A stretch of DNA of 64,000 bases from Microbacterium album (lineage in GTDB: Bacteria > Actinomycetota > Actinomycetes > Actinomycetales > Microbacteriaceae): NCBI RefSeq assembly GCF_014643695.1, contig NZ_BMJY01000001.1, positions 186,001 through 250,000 on the forward strand, read 5' to 3'. Numbering within the stretch: position 1 is the first letter of the stretch; every line of letters starts with the position of its first letter. This document shows positions 9,894-18,951 of this stretch, piece after piece. Made by a program: the position numbers and the translations under genes. The notes beneath the pieces were generated by a model that saw nothing but the letters and a program-made list of their open reading frames with translations, did not search any database and was not told the origin of the DNA.

Positions 9894-9913
9894 ACACGCG
9901 CTACCGTGTAGAC
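9894..9913 (+). promoter_or_regulatory. Putative promoter of the RpiR-type gene
   Basis: TACCGT at 9902-9907 fits a -10 element about 30 bases before the ATG. It is followed by GTAGACGC, close to the arrangement at 4428-4440 before the phosphorus operon. Flanking ACACG (9894-9898) and CGTGT (9905-9909) form a short inverted repeat. This may mark autoregulation, with low certainty. Confidence 0.3.
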
Positions 9914-9935
9914 GCCCGAACGGGGAAGGAGCCAG

Positions 9936-10826
9936 ATGACGGTCGGATCCGAGGAGAGCACCCCGGCGGTGCGCATCGCCGCTGTCCGCAACGAGCTGCG
10001 TCCGGCCGAGCTGCGCATCGCCGAGGCGCTGCAGGCCGATCCGGCGACCGCCGTCGAGTCGACCGCGCAGGAGTTCGCCGACCGGCTCGGCGTCGCGCGT
10101 TCGTCGGTCATCCGCACGTGCCAGAAGCTCGGCTACACGGGCTGGCCGCGGTTGCGCGTCGCCCTTGCCCGGCAGATCGCGCTCGCCGCGCCGGCGCGGC
10201 CCGCGCTGGGCGACCAGACGGGGCTGGGTGCCATGCGCGCCGAGATCGACCGGTTCGCCGCGCTCCTGCCGCAGACGCTCGCCCTCCTGGCCGAGGACGT
10301 GGTCGAGCGCGTCGTCGCGGCGCTCGTCAGCGCGCGGCGCGTGCTGTGCGTCGCGAACGGGCTGTCCAGCCCGCTCGCCCTGGACCTGGCGATGCGCCTG
10401 ACCGCGGCCGGGCGGCAGACGGACGTCCTGCAGGACGCCTTCGGCCAGCAGGTCGCCGCGCGCCACCTGGGCGAAGAGGACGTGCTGGTCGTCATCAGCG
10501 GCTCCGGTGCCAACGAGCTGAGCCTGCGCGCCGCCGCGGCGGCCCGGCGGGGCGGCGCGCGCGTGATCGCCGTCACCTCCTTCGCGTCCTCGCCGCTCAT
10601 GCAGCACGCCGACGACGCGCTCGTCGTCGCCTCCGTGCACGAGTCCTTCCGCGACGAGCTCGAGTACACCTCGCGCATCGCGCACGCCGTGCTGCTGCAC
10701 GCCCTGGTGCCCCTCGTCGTCGAGCGCCTCGGGCCGTCCGCTCGAGCCGCGCGCACGAGCGTGCTCGAGGTGCTGGGCGCAAACCTCAGCGACGAGCACG
10801 CGAGCGAGGACGCCTCCCGGGGCTGA
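9936..10826 (+). CDS. RpiR/MurR-family regulator with SIS domain
   Basis: 296-aa transcription factor: N-terminal helix-turn-helix of the RpiR type (about residues 8-85; TAQEFADRLGVARSSVIRTC) and C-terminal SIS sugar-isomerase-like domain (about 115-245; SARRVLCVANGLSS, VISGSGANE). SIS domains of this family sense phosphorylated sugars or similar phosphate esters. It follows the phosphorus operon in the same direction after 86 bases and has a good GGGGAAGGAG site; it is the most likely local regulator. Confidence 0.9.
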   Translation: MTVGSEESTPAVRIAAVRNELRPAELRIAEALQADPATAVESTAQEFADRLGVARSSVIRTCQKLGYTGWPRLRVALARQIALAAPARPALGDQTGLGAMRAEIDRFAALLPQTLALLAEDVVERVVAALVSARRVLCVANGLSSPLALDLAMRLTAAGRQTDVLQDAFGQQVAARHLGEEDVLVVISGSGANELSLRAAAAARRGGARVIAVTSFASSPLMQHADDALVVASVHESFRDELEYTSRIAHAVLLHALVPLVVERLGPSARAARTSVLEVLGANLSDEHASEDASRG

Positions 10827-10881
10827 GCGCGGGGGACGCCGCGCGTCGGCGCCGTTCGGTGCGGAGCCCGGTGCGGGGTGC

Positions 10882-11889
10882 TCAGCGCACGATGAGGCGC
10901 GGCTCGACGAGCACGTGGGCCGCGCCGGGCTCGGCGACGCGCGACGTCACGACGCTGCCGGTCGGGCCCATGAGCAGCTCGAGCGCCCCCGCCGCCACGG
11001 CCTCAGGCAGCTGCTCGACGCTGCTGATCTCCAGCGCCTCGGCCGTGGGCGTGTTGTCGAAGCCGACGAGCGGGAGGTCCGGTCGGCCCGCCGCCGTCGC
11101 GGCGAGATGGGCCCCGATCGCGAGCGCGTCGCTCGCGCAGACGAGCGCGTCGAGGGTCATGCCCGCCGCCAGCGCCTCCGCGACGGCCCGGCGGGCCTCC
11201 GCGACGCTCTCCTCCGCGGTGAGCCGGACGGGAGCGCGGCCGGCCGGCATCGCCTCGCGCCAGCCGCGTTCGCGATCGTCGCCGGTGCCGGAGCCCTCGG
11301 GCCAGCCCAGGAACGCGACGTCGGGGCCTGCGTGGGCGAGCGCCCAGTGCGTCGCCTGGCGCGTGCCGGCAGCGCCGTCGACATCCACCCACAGGTGGGC
11401 GGGGTCGTCCAGATCGTCGGCGCCCCAGGGGCGGCCGAACGAGACGAACGGCGTGCCGCGGCGGGCCAGCCACGTCGTGCGCGGGTCGTCGCGGAACGTG
11501 CCCGTGACCACGACCGCGTCGATCTCGCCGCCGTCGAGGAGGTCCCGCATCCGCTCGATCTCCTGCTGCGCCTCGCGCGCGGCGTACAGCTGCACTCGCA
11601 TGCCGCGTGCGTCCGCGTGCTCGGTGAGGGCGTGCACGAAGCGGTCGAGGACCGTGCCCGAGATCCCGCCCGCATATGGGTTGAGTCGGATGCCGATCGT
11701 CGAGCTGCGGCGCGTGCGCAGCTGACGCGCTGCCGCGTGGGGGCGATAGCCGAGGTCGGCGATCGCGCGCTGCACCCGTTCGCGCGTCGCCGGCCGGACG
11801 ATCTCGGGGGCGTTGAGCACGTTCGACACCGTCTGTCGGGAGACGCCGGCGGCCCGTGCGACGTCCTCGACCGTGGGTGCCTTCGCCAC
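10882..11889 (-). CDS. LacI-family transcriptional regulator
   Basis: 335-aa repressor with the LacI helix-turn-helix at the N-terminus (TVEDVARAAGVSRQTVSNVL, hinge YRPHAAARQLRTRRS) and a periplasmic-binding-like effector domain. GTG start at 11889, preceded by AGAGGA. It is transcribed away from a sugar ABC operon, and a perfect 12-base LacI-type palindrome lies in front of that operon, so it very probably represses it and responds to the imported sugar. Confidence 0.93.
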   Translation of the reverse strand: MAKAPTVEDVARAAGVSRQTVSNVLNAPEIVRPATRERVQRAIADLGYRPHAAARQLRTRRSSTIGIRLNPYAGGISGTVLDRFVHALTEHADARGMRVQLYAAREAQQEIERMRDLLDGGEIDAVVVTGTFRDDPRTTWLARRGTPFVSFGRPWGADDLDDPAHLWVDVDGAAGTRQATHWALAHAGPDVAFLGWPEGSGTGDDRERGWREAMPAGRAPVRLTAEESVAEARRAVAEALAAGMTLDALVCASDALAIGAHLAATAAGRPDLPLVGFDNTPTAEALEISSVEQLPEAVAAGALELLMGPTGSVVTSRVAEPGAAHVLVEPRLIVR

Positions 11890-11966
11890 TGTCCCGTCCT
11901 CTCGTCATCGCTGGGGACCGACCGTCATCCTATGGCGCCGCCCGGCGGTGCGCGCGCCGCGCCGGC

Positions 11967-12018
11967 TTGACACGCGCGGTGCCGGTGCTAGCGTGGATGA
12001 TCGTACTTGAACGTTCAA
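11967..12018 (+). promoter_or_regulatory. Sugar operon promoter and LacI operator
   Basis: TTGACA at 11967-11972, 16-base spacer, then extended -10 TGCTAGCGT (hexamer 11989-11994): the best sigma-70-type promoter in the window. Centred about 12 bases past the expected start is TTGAACGTTCAA (12007-12018), a perfect palindrome with the central CG typical of LacI-family operators. Binding there would block transcription of the binding-protein gene at 12084. Confidence 0.85.
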
Positions 12019-12083
12019 ATTCCGGGAAGACCGGCACCGACCTGCCACATCACACGGCCTGGCTCATCAAAGGAGAAGAGACA

Positions 12084-13325
12084 ATGACACGGCACACCAC
12101 ACGGAGGGCGCTGGGCATCGGCGCGCTCCTCGCGTCGGGGACGATGGTCCTCGCCGCCTGCGGCTCGGGCTTCGACGACACCGCGGACACCGCCGACCCC
12201 ACGGAGGGCGGCGGTGGGCTCACGATCCTCATCGGATCGTCCGGCGACGCGGAGACCCAGGCCGTCCAGGCCGCCGTCGACGCGTGGTCGCAGGAGTCGG
12301 GCGTGAGCGCGACCGTGCAGGCCGCCAACGACCTGCCGCAGCAGCTGTCCCAGGGTTTCGCCGCGGGCACGCCGGCGGACGTGTTCTACCTGGCACCCGA
12401 GGCGATCGCCGGCTACGCCGGGAACGGCTCTCTCGCCGCCTACGGCGACCAGCTGGCGAACAAGGACGACTTCTATCCGTCGCTCGTGGAGAACTTCACG
12501 TTCGAGGACGAGTTCTACTGCGCGCCGAAGGACTTCTCGACACTCGCGCTCGTGATCAACACGGGCCTGTGGTCGGAGGCGGGGCTCACCGAGGACGACT
12601 ACCCGACGACGTGGGAGGAGCTGGCGGACGTCGCGCAGCAGCTCACCACGGACGGCCGCGTGGGACTTGCGTTCAGCGCCGAGTACCAGCGCGTGGGCGT
12701 CTTCATGGCGCAGGCCGGTGGCGGACTCGTCGTCGACGGCGAGGCGGTCGCCGACAGCGAGGAGAACGTCGAGGCGCTGGAGTACGTTAAGACGCACCTC
12801 GAGGACGGCTCGTTCGCGTTCGCTCCCGACCTGGGCGCGGGCTGGGGTGGCGAGGCGTTCGGCGCCGAGAGCGCGGCCATGGTGATCGAGGGCAACTGGA
12901 TCACGGGCGCGCTCGCGAACGACTATCCGGACCTGGAGTACACGGTCGTGCCGCTCCCGGCCGGTCCGGGCGGACAGGGCACGCTGCAGTTCACGAACTG
13001 CTGGGGCGTGGCCGCGGACAGCCCGAACCAGGAGCAGGCGCTCGACCTGATCGAGTTCCTCACCAGCACCGACCAGCAGCTGGCGTTCTCCGAGGCGTTC
13101 GGCCCCATGCCGTCGATCCAGTCGGCCGCGGACGCGTGGTCGGAGGCCAACCCCGAGCTGACCGCTTTCCTCGAGGGGGCCGAGTACGCCCAGTTCCCGC
13201 CGAACCAGGCCGGGGCCGCCGACGTGATCGGCGACTTCAACGCGCAGCTCGAGTCGCTCCGCACGGGCGACCCCGCCGCGATCCTCGGCTCGGTCCAGGC
13301 GAACCTCGAGGCGATCGTCGAGTAA
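12084..13325 (+). CDS. Sugar ABC transporter substrate-binding lipoprotein
   Basis: 413-aa family-1 extracellular solute-binding protein (CUT1-type oligosaccharide importer). Signal peptide with lipobox LAAC, lipid Cys at residue 26. Typical motifs include the ADVFYLAPEAIAGY region and the MVIEGNW ligand loop. The ATG at 12084 has an AAAGGAGAAG site. The gene heads a LacI-controlled operon with two permeases and a glycosidase, which points to an alpha-glucoside or similar oligosaccharide; the actual ligand cannot be read from the sequence. Confidence 0.93.
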   Translation: MTRHTTRRALGIGALLASGTMVLAACGSGFDDTADTADPTEGGGGLTILIGSSGDAETQAVQAAVDAWSQESGVSATVQAANDLPQQLSQGFAAGTPADVFYLAPEAIAGYAGNGSLAAYGDQLANKDDFYPSLVENFTFEDEFYCAPKDFSTLALVINTGLWSEAGLTEDDYPTTWEELADVAQQLTTDGRVGLAFSAEYQRVGVFMAQAGGGLVVDGEAVADSEENVEALEYVKTHLEDGSFAFAPDLGAGWGGEAFGAESAAMVIEGNWITGALANDYPDLEYTVVPLPAGPGGQGTLQFTNCWGVAADSPNQEQALDLIEFLTSTDQQLAFSEAFGPMPSIQSAADAWSEANPELTAFLEGAEYAQFPPNQAGAADVIGDFNAQLESLRTGDPAAILGSVQANLEAIVE

Positions 13326-13341
13326 GACGACCGCTCGCACC

Positions 13342-14442
13342 ATGACTGATCGCACCGCACGCTCTCGCCGCGCCGCGCCCTCGGGCATTCGGCGCGGCGA
13401 GAGCGCCGCCGGCTGGCTGTTCACCCTCCCGGTGATCGTCATCCTCGGCACGTTCCTCCTGGTGCCCGTGCTCATGGCGCTGTGGGTGAGCCTGTCGGAC
13501 TGGACGGGGCGCGGCAGCCCGTTCTCGTCGGGCGTGGGCTTCGTCGGGCTCGACAACTACGCCGCCGTGACCACGGGCGGCGGGCTCGCCGAGCGCGACT
13601 TCGGCATCGCGCTGCGCAACAACGCCTGGTATGCGCTGCTCGTCGTGCCGCTGCAGACCGCGCTGTCGCTGTTCCTCGCGGTGCTCGTCAACCGCGCCGT
13701 CCTGCGCGGACGCGGGATCTTCCGCACCGCGTTCTACTTCCCGTCGGTCACGAGCTCGGTCGCGATCACGGTGCTGTGGCTGTTCCTGTTCTCGACGTCC
13801 GGCGTCGTCAACCAGGTGCTGTCGTGGATCGGCATCGCCGGGCCGAACTGGTTCAACGACCCCAGCGGCGTCTTCCACAACCTGCTCGCGGGCGTGGGGG
13901 TGCAGTCGGGACCCGCTGCGCTGATGGAGAACCGGTTCCTCGGCGTGTCCTGGTGGGACTGGCTGGGCGGGCCGTCGGTGGCGATGTTCGCCTTCATCCT
14001 CATGGGGGTGTTCACGACCTCCGGGACGTTCATGCTGCTGTTCCTCGCCGCGCTGCAGAACATCGGCGGCGAGGTGCAGGAGGCCGCGATGGTGGACGGC
14101 GCGACCGGCTGGCAGCGCTTCTGGCGCGTGACGCTGCCGCAGCTGCGCCCGACCCTGTTCACGGTGCTGACCCTGGGGCTGATCGGCTGCTGGCAGGTGT
14201 TCGACCAGATCTACACCGGCACGCAGGGCGCGCCGGGCAAGACGACCCTCACGCCCGCATACCTCAGCTATCAGTCCGCGTTCCTGTCGCAGGAGTGGGG
14301 CCGCGGCGCCGCGATCGCGTTCATCCTGTTCGGGATCATCGTGATCCTGACGATCCTGCAGCGCTGGCTGCTGCGCGACCGGCCCGTGTCGCGGCGCCGG
14401 ATGCGGCTCTACGAGGTCGCCACGGGCGGTGGTTCGCGATGA
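13342..14442 (+). CDS. Sugar ABC transporter permease (MalF-like)
   Basis: 366-aa CUT1 permease, MalF/LacF type: about six membrane segments, an extended periplasmic insertion between segments (around residues 155-215), and the EAA loop EAAMVDGATGWQRFWRVTLP. Sixteen bases after the binding-protein stop. Its stop overlaps the next permease start (ATGA). Confidence 0.93.
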   Translation: MTDRTARSRRAAPSGIRRGESAAGWLFTLPVIVILGTFLLVPVLMALWVSLSDWTGRGSPFSSGVGFVGLDNYAAVTTGGGLAERDFGIALRNNAWYALLVVPLQTALSLFLAVLVNRAVLRGRGIFRTAFYFPSVTSSVAITVLWLFLFSTSGVVNQVLSWIGIAGPNWFNDPSGVFHNLLAGVGVQSGPAALMENRFLGVSWWDWLGGPSVAMFAFILMGVFTTSGTFMLLFLAALQNIGGEVQEAAMVDGATGWQRFWRVTLPQLRPTLFTVLTLGLIGCWQVFDQIYTGTQGAPGKTTLTPAYLSYQSAFLSQEWGRGAAIAFILFGIIVILTILQRWLLRDRPVSRRRMRLYEVATGGGSR

Positions 14443-15320
14443 GCGCCGTGACGTCCACGCCGCGTCCCGCCGGGCCGCGCCGGCGCCGGCTCCGCACCGC
14501 GGGACCGTCGCAAATCCTGCTGTACCTGCTGCTGATCGCGATCGCGATCGTGTACGTCTATCCCTTCCTCGTGCAGGTCGCGACGTCGTTCAAGACCGAC
14601 GCCGAGGCGGCCGCGTCGGCGACCTCGCTGTTCCCGGCGACGTTCACGTGGGCGGCGTACGAGCGGCTGTTCCTGAACTCGGACTTCCCGGCCTGGTTCG
14701 CCAACTCGACGGTCGTGACCGTGCTGGTCACGCTCGGCCGGGTGTTCTTCAACTCGCTCGCCGGGTACGCGCTGGCCCGCCTGCGTTTCCGCGGTCGCGG
14801 CCTGATCTTCGCCGCGCTGGTCGCGGTCATGTCGGTGCCGGCCGTGGTCCTGCTGATCCCGAAGTTCCTCGTGATCAACCAGCTCGGCATCTACGACTCG
14901 TACGCGGGCATGGTGCTGCCGCTGCTCGTGGACGCCGCGGGCGTGTTCATCATGAAGAACTTCTTCGAGTCGATCCCCGTCGCGGTGGAGGAGCAGGCCC
15001 GCATCGACGGCGCGGGGATCTTCCGCACGTTCTGGTCGGTCGTGCTACCCATGGCCCGGCCCGCCCTCATCACGATCGTGATCCTGTCGTTCCAGGGCTC
15101 GTGGAACGAGCTGAGCCACTTCATCGTGTCGACGCAGTCGCCGGAGCTGACGACCCTCACGAAGGGCGTCGCGTCGCTCGCCAGCGGGCAGCTCAGTCAG
15201 GGCAGCCAGTATCCGCTCAAGCTCGCGGCGGCCGCGATCATGACGATCCCCGTCGCCGTCCTGTTCTTCATCTTCCAACGCCGCATCATGAACGCCAGTG
15301 AAGGAGCCGTCAAGGAATGA
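14439..15320 (+). CDS. Sugar ABC transporter permease (MalG-like)
   Basis: 293-aa CUT1 permease of the MalG/LacG type with EAA loop EEQARIDGAGIFRTFWSVVLP and about six membrane segments. ATGA overlap on both sides. The operon has no ATPase gene; in many actinobacteria a shared ATPase of the MsiK type, encoded elsewhere, energises such importers, and this is assumed here. Confidence 0.93.
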   Translation: MSAVTSTPRPAGPRRRRLRTAGPSQILLYLLLIAIAIVYVYPFLVQVATSFKTDAEAAASATSLFPATFTWAAYERLFLNSDFPAWFANSTVVTVLVTLGRVFFNSLAGYALARLRFRGRGLIFAALVAVMSVPAVVLLIPKFLVINQLGIYDSYAGMVLPLLVDAAGVFIMKNFFESIPVAVEEQARIDGAGIFRTFWSVVLPMARPALITIVILSFQGSWNELSHFIVSTQSPELTTLTKGVASLASGQLSQGSQYPLKLAAAAIMTIPVAVLFFIFQRRIMNASEGAVKE

Positions 15321-17245
15321 ACTCCGACCCCCGAGGGGCGCAGCTGCTGCTCCAGCCCCTGCTCGATGACGCCATCATCGCGCTCCGCGCACCCACGCAG
15401 GTGTGGTCCGGGCGTGACGGCGACCTGGGAGGGGCGGCGATCGACGGCGTCTTCCACGGCGACGTGCGGCACATCCGCGCGATCGAGTCGACGTGCGACG
15501 AGTCCCGGATCGAGTGGATCTCGCTGTCGTCGCACGGATCGTCGCGCGTGGTGTTCGCGGGGCTGTTGCGGGGCCTGGACGAGGAGTCGGTCGCCGATCC
15601 GCGCGTGCGGCTCGTGCGCGACCGGCGCGTGGACGGACGGGCGGTGACCGAGACCTGGTCGCTGCGCAACGGCCGCGACGTGCCCGTGGCGACGACGCTG
15701 CGCATGCGGATCGCGCCGGAGTTCGCCTCGCTGCACGAGGTGAAGGCGGGGGGATCGACGGCCGCCGAATTCGTCGTGACGGGCGAGGACGACCGCATCG
15801 TCGTCAGCGCCGGCGCGCAGAGCTTCACGCTGACGGCGCCGGGCGCGCGCGTGGAGCCCGAGGCCGGCGCGGTCGTGGTGTCGTGGCGCATCGAGGCGGC
15901 CGCCCGCAGCGAGGTACACGTATCCTGGGACGTCGCGCTCCACGACGACACCCTCGTGGTCGAGCCGGCGAGCCGGCCCGTGTCGTGGGACGCGTCGGAG
16001 GTCGCCGCCGGCGTCGCGCAGCGCCATCCGCGGCTCGCGCGCTGGCTCGAGACCGCGCTCGGCGACCTGGACGCGCTGCGCCTGGCCCTGCCGGGCCATC
16101 CCGAGGACGAGTTCTACGCGGCCGGCGCGCCGTGGTTCTTCACGCTGTTCGGCCGCGACTCGATCTGGGCCGCGCGCCTGATGCTGCCGCTCGACGCGGC
16201 GATCGCCGCGTCGACGCTGCGCGTGCTCGCGCGGCTGCAGGGCGACGTCGACGACGCAGCCACTGCGCAGGAGCCCGGCAAGATCCTGCACGAGCTGCGC
16301 TCGTCCGCGCTCGAGATCCCGGGCGAGAACGTCTCGCTGCCCCCGCTGTACTACGGCAGCGTGGACGCCACGCCGCTGTGGGTGTGCCTGCTCGCGGACG
16401 CCTGGCGGGCGGGCATGCCCGAGGACGAGGTGCGCCCGCTGATCCCGACGTTGCTCCGCGCGCTCGGCTGGCTGATGGAGTACGGCGACAGCGACGGCGA
16501 CGGGTTCATCGACTACATCGATCGCACGGGCACCGGGCTGGCGAACCAGGGCTGGAAGGACTCGGGCGACTCGATCCAGTGGCGCGACGGCCGCCTCGCC
16601 GAGGGACCCATCGCGCTGTGCGAGGTGCAGGGATACGCGTACGAGGCCGCCCTCGGGGGCGCGGCACTCCTGGAGCACTTCGGCGGCGGGGAAGGCGCCT
16701 GCACGCCGACCGCCCTGCGCGAGTGGGCGGGCGCCCTGCGTTCCCGCTTCGCGGACGCCTTCTGGGTCCGCACGCCCGAGGGCCGTTACCCTGCCGTCGC
16801 GCTCGACCGGCACAAGCGCCCCGTGGACACGCTCACGAGCAACATCGGTCACCTCATCGGCACGGGCATCCTGGAGCCGGACGAGGAGCGCCACGTCGCC
16901 GACCTGCTGCTGGGGGAGTCGATGCTGTCGGGCTTCGGCATCCGCACCATGTCGACCGAGGCGGCGGGGTACTGGCCGCTGTCGTACCACGGCGGCAGCG
17001 TGTGGACGCACGACACCGCGATCGCCGTGCACGGCATGGTGCGCGCGGGCCTGGAGCAGGCGCGCCGCGTGGTCGACGGCATGCTCGACGCCGCGGAGGG
17101 CTTCGTCTACCGCGTGCCCGAGCTGCACAGCGGCGACCCCCGCCTGGAGACCTCGGTGCCGACGCCGTACCCCGCCGCCTGCCGCCCGCAGGCCTGGTCG
17201 GCCGCCGCGGCGGTGACGGCGCTGACGGCGGTCGAGGAAGGGTAG
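15317..17245 (+). CDS. Glycogen-debranching/amylo-alpha-1,6-glucosidase-type protein
   Basis: 642-aa glycoside hydrolase-like protein. The N-terminal beta-rich domain (about residues 1-210) matches the bis-type glycogen debranching N-domain; the C-terminal (alpha/alpha)6-barrel begins around FTLFGRDSIWAARLM and includes EVQGYAYEAAL and LTSNIGHL. No signal peptide, so it should act in the cytoplasm on the imported saccharide. Coupled to the MalG-like permease by an ATGA overlap and last in the operon. Precise linkage specificity is not visible. Confidence 0.85.
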   Translation: MNSDPRGAQLLLQPLLDDAIIALRAPTQVWSGRDGDLGGAAIDGVFHGDVRHIRAIESTCDESRIEWISLSSHGSSRVVFAGLLRGLDEESVADPRVRLVRDRRVDGRAVTETWSLRNGRDVPVATTLRMRIAPEFASLHEVKAGGSTAAEFVVTGEDDRIVVSAGAQSFTLTAPGARVEPEAGAVVVSWRIEAAARSEVHVSWDVALHDDTLVVEPASRPVSWDASEVAAGVAQRHPRLARWLETALGDLDALRLALPGHPEDEFYAAGAPWFFTLFGRDSIWAARLMLPLDAAIAASTLRVLARLQGDVDDAATAQEPGKILHELRSSALEIPGENVSLPPLYYGSVDATPLWVCLLADAWRAGMPEDEVRPLIPTLLRALGWLMEYGDSDGDGFIDYIDRTGTGLANQGWKDSGDSIQWRDGRLAEGPIALCEVQGYAYEAALGGAALLEHFGGGEGACTPTALREWAGALRSRFADAFWVRTPEGRYPAVALDRHKRPVDTLTSNIGHLIGTGILEPDEERHVADLLLGESMLSGFGIRTMSTEAAGYWPLSYHGGSVWTHDTAIAVHGMVRAGLEQARRVVDGMLDAAEGFVYRVPELHSGDPRLETSVPTPYPAACRPQAWSAAAAVTALTAVEEG

Positions 17246-17316
17246 CGCCCCGGCTGGCCGGGACTGCTCGCCGGCCGGCTGGGAATGCGGACGGGGCGGG
17301 TCGCGCTGAACTGGGT

Positions 17317-17682
17317 ATGGAGCACCCCGTCCTTTCCGGTTCGCTCGTCGCCGAGCTGCGCGCAGCCCTGGTCGATCAGCGCCGCGCGGTGGAGCGCACG
17401 CTGGCCGCCCGCGCGGCCGACCTCTCGGGCGTGGCCTCCGCCCGCGGCGACGCGACCGCGGACGACGAGCACGACCCCGAGGGTGCGACGCTGTCGGGGG
17501 AGTGGTCGCGCCTGGCCGGCCTCAGTGCGGCGGCACGCCGCGAGCTGACGGACATCGACGCGGCGCTCGCCCGCCTCGACGCGGGCGAGGCCGGCGTGTG
17601 CGAGTCATGCGGCGAACCGATCCCGGAGGGCCGCCTGCGGGCGCGCCCCACGGCGACGCGGTGCGTCGTCTGTGCGACGTGA
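17317..17682 (+). CDS. DksA/TraR-family zinc-finger protein
   Basis: 121-aa protein with an N-terminal coiled-coil-like helix rich in Arg/Ala/Glu and a C-terminal C4 zinc finger, C-x2-C (CESC) and C-x2-C (CVVC) about 18 residues apart. Family members bind the RNA polymerase secondary channel. The conserved acidic tip (DD.HDPEGAT region) is present. Actinobacterial homologues are mostly uncharacterised. Encoded 71 bases after the glycosidase and probably separate from that operon. Confidence 0.85.
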   Translation: MEHPVLSGSLVAELRAALVDQRRAVERTLAARAADLSGVASARGDATADDEHDPEGATLSGEWSRLAGLSAAARRELTDIDAALARLDAGEAGVCESCGEPIPEGRLRARPTATRCVVCAT

Positions 17683-17698
17683 GGCTCCAGGCTTGCGG

Positions 17699-17737
17699 GC
17701 GCACAGGCAACGTCGGCGAGACTGCGTTGCCATGCGC
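17699..17737 (+). terminator. Stem-loop after the DksA-like gene
   Basis: GGCAACG (17706-17712) pairs with CGTTGCC (17725-17731), extended after a small bulge by GCGCA/TGCGC (17699-17703 and 17733-17737). It has no T run but is the only strong hairpin between the DksA-like gene and the endonuclease gene. TAGTGT at 17754-17759 may be the next gene's -10 element. Confidence 0.5.
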
Positions 17738-17787
17738 GTCGAGGCTGAGCCGATAGTGTCGTTTCGGCTGGGAGAAGGGAGCGTGCG

Positions 17788-18831
17788 GTGGCAAGGGCGT
17801 GGGTGATCAGGGCCGGCCGTTACGGTGAGCGCGAGGACTGGGCGCTTGAGCATGGGTTTTCGGGCGGCGGATGGTCGGAGCTACCGGACCTGACACCGTA
17901 CGAATCGCGCGAGCAGATCGCTGAACTCGTGGCCAGGGTTCACGCGGACAACCCCAAGGCGCACGCGAACTACACCGGCCAGCTCTACGCACTACGCTCA
18001 CGCGTGCAGCCTGGCGACCTGCTCGCGTTGCCGTTGAAGAGTGGTAGCGGCACGATCGCGCTCGGCAGGGTCACTGGCGGTTACCGGTACCTCGGAGATG
18101 ACATGCCCGCGGATCGCCGCCACGTGGTGGAGGTGGATTGGAGGGTCACGGACCTGCCGCGGACCGCGGTCAAGCAGGACCTCCTCTATACGCTTGGGAG
18201 CGCGCTGACGATCTTCGCTCCGTCGCGGGGCGCGGCGGAGGAGCGCCTGGAGGCGCTGATGCAGACGGGCGCGGATCCCGGGCAGCTCGCGATCACCAGC
18301 TCGTCGAAGGCGACCCGGGCGGCGACGAATGACGACGATGTCGATGACCCGGAGACGCAGACTGATCTGCTCGAGGTTGCTCGCGACAGGATTATGACGC
18401 GCATCTCGGAGGAGTTCGTGGGCGACGGACTGGAGGTCCTCGTCGCGGCGATCCTCGAAGCCGAGGGATTCGTGTGCAGGAAGTCGCCGATCGGCGCGGA
18501 CCGCGGGATCGACGTGATCGCCGGTCGCGGCGTGCTCGGCATGGACTCGCCTCGCGTGGTTGTGCAGGTGAAGTCGGGCGGGCAGGTGTCGGACGCCGTC
18601 GTCCGTGACCTGAGCGGCGTCGTCCACGAGCAAGGCGCTGATCACGGGCTGCTTGTCGCGTGGGGCGGACTCACGAGGCCGGCAAAAGACACGGTGTACA
18701 AGCAACAATTCCGCCTCAGAGCCTGGACCGCCGAAGAAGTCGTCGACGCCGTGCTCCGCACGTACGATCGCCTGCCGGACGACATCCAGTCGCGTCTTCC
18801 GCTCAAGCGAGTGTGGGTCCTGGCGGACTGA
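17788..18831 (+). CDS. Mrr-type restriction endonuclease with N-terminal PUA/EVE-like domain
   Basis: 347 aa. The C-terminal domain (about 205-325) is a Mrr-type PD-(D/E)xK nuclease in its QxK form: GIDV (D242) then VVVQVKSG (Q260, K262). The N-terminal domain (about 1-120; WVIRAGRYGERE, KPGDLLALPLK-like, GRVTGGYRY) belongs to a family often fused to such nucleases and probably reads modified bases or nucleotides. A variable linker of about 60 residues lies between them. This suggests a modification-dependent (type IV) restriction enzyme. GTG start with GGGAGAAGGGAG. It stands directly upstream of the type I operon. Confidence 0.85.
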   Translation: MARAWVIRAGRYGEREDWALEHGFSGGGWSELPDLTPYESREQIAELVARVHADNPKAHANYTGQLYALRSRVQPGDLLALPLKSGSGTIALGRVTGGYRYLGDDMPADRRHVVEVDWRVTDLPRTAVKQDLLYTLGSALTIFAPSRGAAEERLEALMQTGADPGQLAITSSSKATRAATNDDDVDDPETQTDLLEVARDRIMTRISEEFVGDGLEVLVAAILEAEGFVCRKSPIGADRGIDVIAGRGVLGMDSPRVVVQVKSGGQVSDAVVRDLSGVVHEQGADHGLLVAWGGLTRPAKDTVYKQQFRLRAWTAEEVVDAVLRTYDRLPDDIQSRLPLKRVWVLAD

Positions 18832-18951
18832 CACCTCGTCGTTCGTGGATCTCGTCTGAGGTCCGTGAGAGTATCCCTCAGTTACCCGGACACATCGATC
18901 CGAGGAGCCGCGAGTCACCCGCGAGCACCATCCCCCAAGGAGCAGACCCGC

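Noticed and set aside
18865-18951. Longer HsdM N-terminus from ATG-like codon at 18865
   Set aside because: The extra 29 residues do not resemble HsdM, and AAGGAG points to ATG 18952.
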